From Serilophus lunatus (Eukaryota > Chordata > Aves > Passeriformes > Eurylaimidae): a stretch of 64,000 nt of DNA. The translations under genes were made by a program, and so were the position numbers. Positions 60,553 through 64,000 of this stretch are shown one piece after another. The stretch covers positions 4,025,148 through 4,089,147 of the forward strand of contig VXBA01001027.1 in assembly GCA_013399895.1 (NCBI GenBank), given 5' to 3'. The notes below the pieces were generated by a model that saw only the letters and a program-made list of their open reading frames with translations, made no database searches and was not told where the DNA came from. Numbering within the stretch: position 1 is the first letter of the stretch; every line of letters begins with the position of its first letter.

Positions 60553-61074
60553 GAAAGAGCAAAACCCAGAGAAATTTCACAAAAACTAAAGTTCAGTTCT
60601 ACTATGTGGATACCGTTGTGGAATAAGAGGGGTAACAGATCAGTGCACAAAGCCTCTCCCTATGTGACACTTCAGAGCCAGCTGCCATCAGACCTCAAGA
60701 AAGATAATTTGATAATCCATACCAGGAGCAATTCCTCCACTGCCTCAGGTTTTCTTTCTATCCCTTCCATGCTTCTTGTGAGAGCTACTGCAGACGTGAG
60801 TCCTCTGCCTGGGCAGTACCAACAGCAATGGCAAAATCACCAACAATTGGAGCCCCATTTCGGATCCCTCCTGCCCTTCCCTTGCAGCAAAACACTCGAT
60901 GGGATTCAAATAGAAACAGATCTTGAATCTCTTCATGGTGACATTACTATGGGTCTTTTGAATCTGGTGACAGCTCTTCCTATTTACATGAGGTTTGAAA
61001 GAAGTGAAGACTCAACATCACAACAGAACCATTGTGATTGCATTCTCAATAGAAATACTGTGATATACAACTGA
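60553..61074 (+). other. Longest open reading frame in the window, unrecognised
   Basis: The frame is stop-free from just after a TGA at 60550-60552 to the TGA at 61072-61074, about 173 codons. The first ATG (60604) gives 156 residues. The product has no signal peptide or membrane segment, has a glutamine-rich patch (about residues 72-84), and matches no domain I know. By a rough estimate a frame this long is expected well under once in 64 kb at the window's average composition, but local GC is higher, which raises the chance. No start context, splice sites or promoter stand out, and it ends at an AT-rich repeat. It could be chance, a diverged transposon fragment or a lineage-specific gene; I lean to chance. 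Confidence 0.15.
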
Positions 61075-61153
61075 TATAATCAACTGATATAATATATATA
61101 TAATATAATATATAATAATATAATATATTATAATATATAACTGATATAATCAA
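61068..61153. repeat. AT-rich repeat bounded by 15-bp direct repeats
   Basis: The 15-mer AACTGATATAATCAA occurs at 61069-61083 and at 61139-61153. The 13-mer CAACTGATATAAT is also tandemly duplicated at 61068-61080 and 61081-61093. Between them lies 45 bases of TA/TAA sequence that can fold on itself. Slippage in an expanding TA-rich microsatellite, carrying its flank with it, explains the structure well. Confidence 0.8.
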
Positions 61154-64000
61154 TAACAAATTGTTTGGGCAATTATTTTTAAAATAACAGAGCAAAATCA
61201 GTGACAGAAGTTTTACTGAAATATAGTCTGTAATGCATCCTTTAGTAAAGTTTTTTTTTTCTTTTAGAGCAAGCATAAGAATCTCGTTATCTTGCAGCAT
61301 TGAATTAGATTACCTAAAATTTTTAGTAAAGGCAGCATCTTAAATAACTAAAGAGTGTCATGGTATGAAATTATACACTATTTACTTAGAGTTTGTGTTG
61401 AAAACAAGAAGTAATATATACTACATCCTGTATGTTACTCACTGTATGGAAGATGAGCATTTTCATTATTATTTCCAGATACAGAGGGATGCAATATGTG
61501 CACCATTTATCTGAAAACAGATCAGCAAGCCAGGAGGGCATCAGGAGAGATTTTAATGCAACATTACAGGAATGCCAACTCTGTGAAATGTTAGGGGAAA
61601 CACCAACTCCTCCTGCTCTTTCAACAGAGTTTGTCATTTGAGACAAGCACGATAAAATTACTCAGTTCAACATGGAGACACCACATATTTGTCCAAAAAT
61701 ACTTCTTCAAGATTCAGCTCCCTCATGTTATACCTTTCACAAGCAGGATGAGAGTATCCATAAGGTGGATTTGGCACCAGATCATTACTATCCAAATCAG
61801 TCTTAGCTTTCCCAAGTGTCCATGCTTTAGTTTACTTGAGGAGCTGCTCTGACACCTGTTCTATCTGCTTCTCAAGAGACACTGGCTGCAATTTAGGAAA
61901 GTCAGCTATGGGAAAGCTCAATGTCACATTGTGTTAAATACATTACCCTTTCTATTTTTTTTCAGGTTATTACATTCACAACAAAGAGGAGATTTCTCAG
62001 CTTAGAGACCTTTTGGAGAAAAAAATGCAGCAGGAAAAGCACTGGAGGCACCAGTAACCCAAGGTACTGGGATTCACAAGACAAGCAGGGAGCAGATTAC
62101 TGCTGTCAATTCTTGGGGGACAAGAGCCTCTGAGAATCCAGATTTTGCACAGATACTCCAACCCTTGGACCTACTGAAAACTGCTGGATGTGAAAAGGAA
62201 AAAGCAGAAGAAAAGGCCTCATTCTTGGGCACAGGAAAGAAATTTACTTTTATTTGAATCTGTCTCATCCTGCAGCGTTCTCCCTATTTCAAAAGCTACT
62301 CCTTTCTAAGAAAAGCAATCTCTAGAGATTAGCAGACCAGTAGTATCTGTCAGCATACTTATTTTAAGAAAACAGTGCTGGCAGTTACAATTCAAAGCCA
62401 CAGTTATCTCAGGGTCCTGTCAAAACCTTCAAAAACGCCAGCTGGTTAAATATGCAGCACACCCTGAGATAAATGCAAAAATTATACCTATAGGCTCTAA
62501 TGGCCACTTTCAACACCCAAATCATCAAGTATTGAATCACATCTGCTTCACCTGTACGGTTGATGAAATGACAGTAGCAGTCCCAGGTGAATTGGACTCT
62601 CTTCCTCTCTTTCTGGTCAGACTGAGGACACCAATCTTCTAATCTTGATATCTTAGCAAAGCTCCTCAAACCAGGTGTGATGACCACAAACTGACACTGA
62701 CTTTGAGGGAGCTGTGCAAGTGCAATTGAACTTCTATAAGCATTTCCCTCCCTCATGACCTACTGGCCAGTCACAGGCTTACTCACAGAATGAAGCATCC
62801 TCAGTATGCATCACCCTGGTGCAGCAAAGTACTGGTGAGAGGAGACATAATTACTGTCATGTGAAGAACAAGAAGAGACACTTCCATTTGCAGTGGAGTC
62901 TGTTCTTCTTGAACTGCTATTTCTGGAGGTCTTAATTAAAAAAAAAAAAATCAAAGTAAAAGAAATCTTTCTGCTTTGTTTGCAGACAAGCTTTCAGCAC
63001 CTGACTGGTAAGCTTCAGAAAAAAAAAAAAATCACATGTACTGTATTCTTGATGTAAAGAAGCAGAAATCTTGGCATCATAATGCCATGGAAGGATGGAA
63101 CGGAACACACATGTCCAGAGAGGCAGAAATCCTACTGTATTTCCATCAAAAACTAACACAGCTTCATTAGCAGCAGGAGAAGGCATTTCAGTGCCATTAA
63201 CTCTATAGTGCTTTTATCCTATCTTTTAACATCAAAAAGCATGTCATAAACTTCATGCTACTTACCCTATCTCTTTCCTGTCCTATTTTGAACATGCCTA
63301 AAAGAGCTTCTCAACTACTTTTATTCCATTACCTTAAGTACTTAAATTTCATTTTCAGTAAGGCACTGTTTAATGAATATTTATGAGCAGATCCTGCAGT
63401 TTTCGTTGAAACTGTAAGCTTCCCTTCACAGCAGGCTACAGATTTACATTTTGGGCTTTATTACTAAAATATTAGCCACACAAATTGATGTCACTCAGAA
63501 AATACGATGACAGTTCTTCCTGCAAGTCTTGCACCTTCATCCAAGTAATGTCATGTATGATATTATTCCTTGGCTCTAGAAAAATATAATTTATATTTTT
63601 GATACGCAATATTTAATTAAAAATACATAATTATAAAACATCCAGCAGCCATAATTTACAGATGGCAGCTTCAAGCTGGCAAACTACTGTGAGTAGTCTC
63701 CCTGAAGTCACTGAGTTCATTGCTGTGAAAAAAATTGCATCAGGTTATCGAAAGACAAGATCTTCATTCCAACTGTATGCAACCTGATAAACAGAGTGTA
63801 AACTCCGAGATTTCTTTGTCTGTAGGCACTGATTAGAGGCTGTTGACCTGAACAAAAGGTGCAAGGAAGCAACACTGAAAGGCCATCTTGTCAAGTTCTT
63901 GCCAGGTCCAGAAGTGCCAAGCCTTTTTCCCAGGTGGCAGTGAGCACTTGAAGAAGCTACTTGATTGCCAGTGTTTGCTGCAACAAAAATTGTCTCAATC
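61154..64000. other. Noncoding DNA, no gene identified
   Basis: Unrecognised frames include 115 codons on minus (62409-62756) and 86 on minus (61386-61646). Two 13-A runs lie at 62938-62950 and 63019-63031, about 80 bases apart. No transposon family, RNA gene or promoter could be supported up to the end of the window. Confidence 0.45.

Noticed and set aside
62938..63031. Two A13 runs about 80 bases apart, as the ends of a small insertion
   Set aside because: The intervening sequence shows no terminal repeats or target duplication; A runs of this size are common in the window.

Overview
This window looks like intergenic or deep-intronic DNA from a bird. It is AT-rich (I judge GC in the mid-30s percent by eye, not by computation). 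The only transposable elements I recognise are short, 5'-truncated CR1 LINE fragments. They end in the avian-type tail of repeated CACAGAAT (minus-strand ATTCTGTG) next to the usual 'gatcattgagtccaac' block. The sparse repeats and the wording of the CR1 tails suit a bird, most likely a passerine. A crocodilian or turtle is less likely but is not excluded.

I could not support a single protein-coding exon, tRNA, rRNA or other RNA gene. The longest stop-free stretch is about 173 codons (60553-61074), and it resembles no protein family I know. Other open frames (8297-8671 minus, 31320-31724 plus, 31391-31699 minus, 53941-54327 plus) are about as long as chance would give in 64 kb of such DNA. I see no CpG island and no recognisable promoter.

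Layout. 1-11 kb: featureless AT-rich DNA, one A-tract after an AATAAA at the left edge, and a GC-richer patch near 4.8-5.2 kb. 11-15 kb: three stretches that read like conserved noncoding elements. 15-31 kb: mostly featureless, with AT-rich low-complexity DNA at 26.1 kb, small tandem duplications and a CR1 scrap at 25.0 kb. 31-34 kb: the largest CR1 fragment (32185-32525) and an enhancer-like stretch (33.4-33.8 kb). 35-42 kb: paired octamer motifs, two CR1 scraps and simple repeats. 41.8-44.3 kb: the strongest conserved-element-like sequence, dense in TAAT/ATTA homeodomain cores. 46-51 kb: a short CR1 tail, a GC-rich patch with a perfect hairpin, and a stretch with E-box and RUNX-type motifs. 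54-61 kb: a perfect 27-bp tandem duplication, three more conserved-element-like stretches, the longest ORF, and an AT-rich repeat bounded by 15-bp direct repeats. 61-64 kb: nothing identified.

The most useful interpretation, which is inference, is a gene desert or very large intron carrying several developmental enhancers. No new biological system is visible from sequence alone. A multi-species alignment would be the decisive test.
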